The position numbers were made by a program, and so were the translations under genes. The notes below the pieces were generated by a model, which saw only the letters and a list, made by a program, of their open reading frames with translations, was not told where the DNA came from and did not search any database. DNA of 6,495 bases, taken from positions 1 to 6,495 of the forward strand of contig JAFOLN010000063.1 of assembly GCA_017419325.1 (NCBI GenBank), read 5' to 3'. Within the stretch, counting starts at the first letter, position 1. Each line of letters starts with the position of its first letter. Below, piece after piece: positions 5,645-6,495 of the stretch. Source of the stretch: Clostridia bacterium. Its GTDB lineage: Bacteria; Bacillota; Clostridia; Oscillospirales; RGIG577.

Positions 5645-6495
5645 TTATTCCTGTTCAAAGCGCACTACCTTCTCATAATAGAGCGTGTCGTTTATATATA
5701 TGCTCACCATCGCGGTGCCCGTGCCGGAAAGCGTAAGCGTTATGCGGCCGTCCTCCGCGCGGTGGGTATCCTCGTAGACGGTCATGCCGTTTTGGGTAAC
5801 TCTTATAGTCTGGGTCTGGGGCTCCTCGGGGAGCACTATCTCAAGCTCCTGCGTAAACTCCTCGCCAAGGCTCACGGTAAAGCCCATGGGGGTAAGCTCC
5901 TCCACCGTGGAGCCGTATGGGAGCGTCTGGCTTATTACCTCGCCTCTCGGTTCGGAGGCTATCTCCTGCTTTATCTCGCCTATGCTCAGCCCCGACGCAA
6001 GGATGGCGCTCTTTGCGGAGTCCTGGCTCATGCCCACGATAAGGGGCACCTGAACCTGTACGCTCTCCTTGCCGATGCTTACGTTCACAATGACCTCGCT
6101 TCCGTAGGGCACCACGGTATCTCCCGCCGGCTCCGTTGAGATTACGCTGTCGGCGGGCACGCTGTCGCTGTACGTGTCGACGCGGGTAGGGATAAAGCCT
6201 CTGTTTTCAAGCTCCACCTTCGCGTAGCGGTACTCAAATTCCGTAACGTTGGGCACCGTTTCGGTGCGCTCGCCCGCGCTCACTATAAGCTCGATGCGCG
6301 AGTCCTTCTTTCTTACGCTGTCGGGCTTCGGCGACTGGGAAATTATCACTCCCTCGGGTATCGTGGGGTCGTTTACTCTCTGGATTACGACTATCTCAAA
6401 GTCCTTGTATTCTCCGTAAAAGTCGTTTTCCACTTCCTCAATCGTCTTTCCCTCAAGGGCGGGGACGGTCACGCTGTTTTCCCGGTCCTCGCTGA
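5645..6495 (-). CDS. prkC: PASTA-domain Ser/Thr protein kinase (PrkC/Stk1 type), C-terminal part only
   Basis: The frame is open to the window edge. The first complete codon is at 6491-6493, so about 282 C-terminal residues are visible, and the GTG at 6470-6472 is internal rather than a start. Three PASTA repeats can be read at visible residues about 8-73, 79-140 and 148-210, each starting with a VP-type strand (TVPALEG, TVPNVTE, QVPLIVG) and ending in a V(S)xG-type strand. A further beta-rich C-terminal region (about 214-282) has no PASTA pattern. PASTA repeats bind peptidoglycan fragments outside the cell. In this family they follow a cytosolic kinase domain and one membrane helix, both of which would lie beyond 6495. 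The kinase call is an inference from PASTA repeats immediately upstream of rsgA, the standard Firmicutes order. A PASTA-containing penicillin-binding protein is possible but fits the neighbours poorly. The stop is 6 bases before rsgA. Confidence 0.87.
   Translation of the reverse strand, partial: SEDRENSVTVPALEGKTIEEVENDFYGEYKDFEIVVIQRVNDPTIPEGVIISQSPKPDSVRKKDSRIELIVSAGERTETVPNVTEFEYRYAKVELENRGFIPTRVDTYSDSVPADSVISTEPAGDTVVPYGSEVIVNVSIGKESVQVQVPLIVGMSQDSAKSAILASGLSIGEIKQEIASEPRGEVISQTLPYGSTVEELTPMGFTVSLGEEFTQELEIVLPEEPQTQTIRVTQNGMTVYEDTHRAEDGRITLTLSGTGTAMVSIYINDTLYYEKVVRFEQE

Noticed and set aside
1..6495. Search for CRISPR arrays, insertion sequences, tRNA or rRNA genes, riboswitches and phage genes
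   Set aside because: Nothing seen by eye: no regularly spaced repeats, no transposase, no tRNA-like fold, and no thiamine-type riboswitch upstream of thiN (only 6 bases separate it from rsgA).

Overview
This window reads as an ordinary chromosomal stretch from a moderately GC-rich, probably endospore-forming member of the Clostridia (Bacillota). The evidence is the gene content: a YlbJ-like sporulation membrane protein, the Firmicutes-type prkC-rsgA-thiN order, and AGGAGG-type ribosome binding sites. I cannot assign a family or genus from the sequence alone.

Layout. Two plus-strand genes occupy the left end: the 3' part of a ylbJ-like gene (2-364) and a small cysteine-rich protein (410-616) with its own sigma-A-like promoter, which overlaps the ylbJ stop codon. 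A strong terminator hairpin follows (616-647). A gene-free stretch of about 220 bases (617-835) separates these from a long minus-strand block and carries a short sequence that looks like a dispersed intergenic repeat. Read in transcription order (right to left), the minus-strand block is: the C-terminal PASTA part of a PrkC-type Ser/Thr kinase (entering from 6495), rsgA, thiN, a 610-residue membrane-anchored protein of unknown function, a terminator hairpin, then a MATE-family transporter and its terminator.

How the genes fit together. prkC, rsgA and thiN are separated by only 6 bases each and thiN is 27 bases from the 610-residue gene, so these four are probably one operon. It would link peptidoglycan-sensing kinase signalling, late 30S ribosome maturation and thiamine diphosphate synthesis to an uncharacterised surface-facing membrane protein. 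Unlike the Bacillus subtilis arrangement as I know it, there is no rpe between rsgA and thiN and no spoVM after thiN. The MATE gene is separated from this operon by a hairpin that abuts its ribosome binding site, so it is either read through or transcribed from a promoter inside the upstream gene.

I see no CRISPR array, insertion sequence, prophage gene, tRNA, rRNA or recognisable riboswitch. The items most worth a second look are the 610-residue conserved orphan, the small cysteine-rich protein and the repeat-like intergenic sequence. I found no convincing novel multi-gene system.
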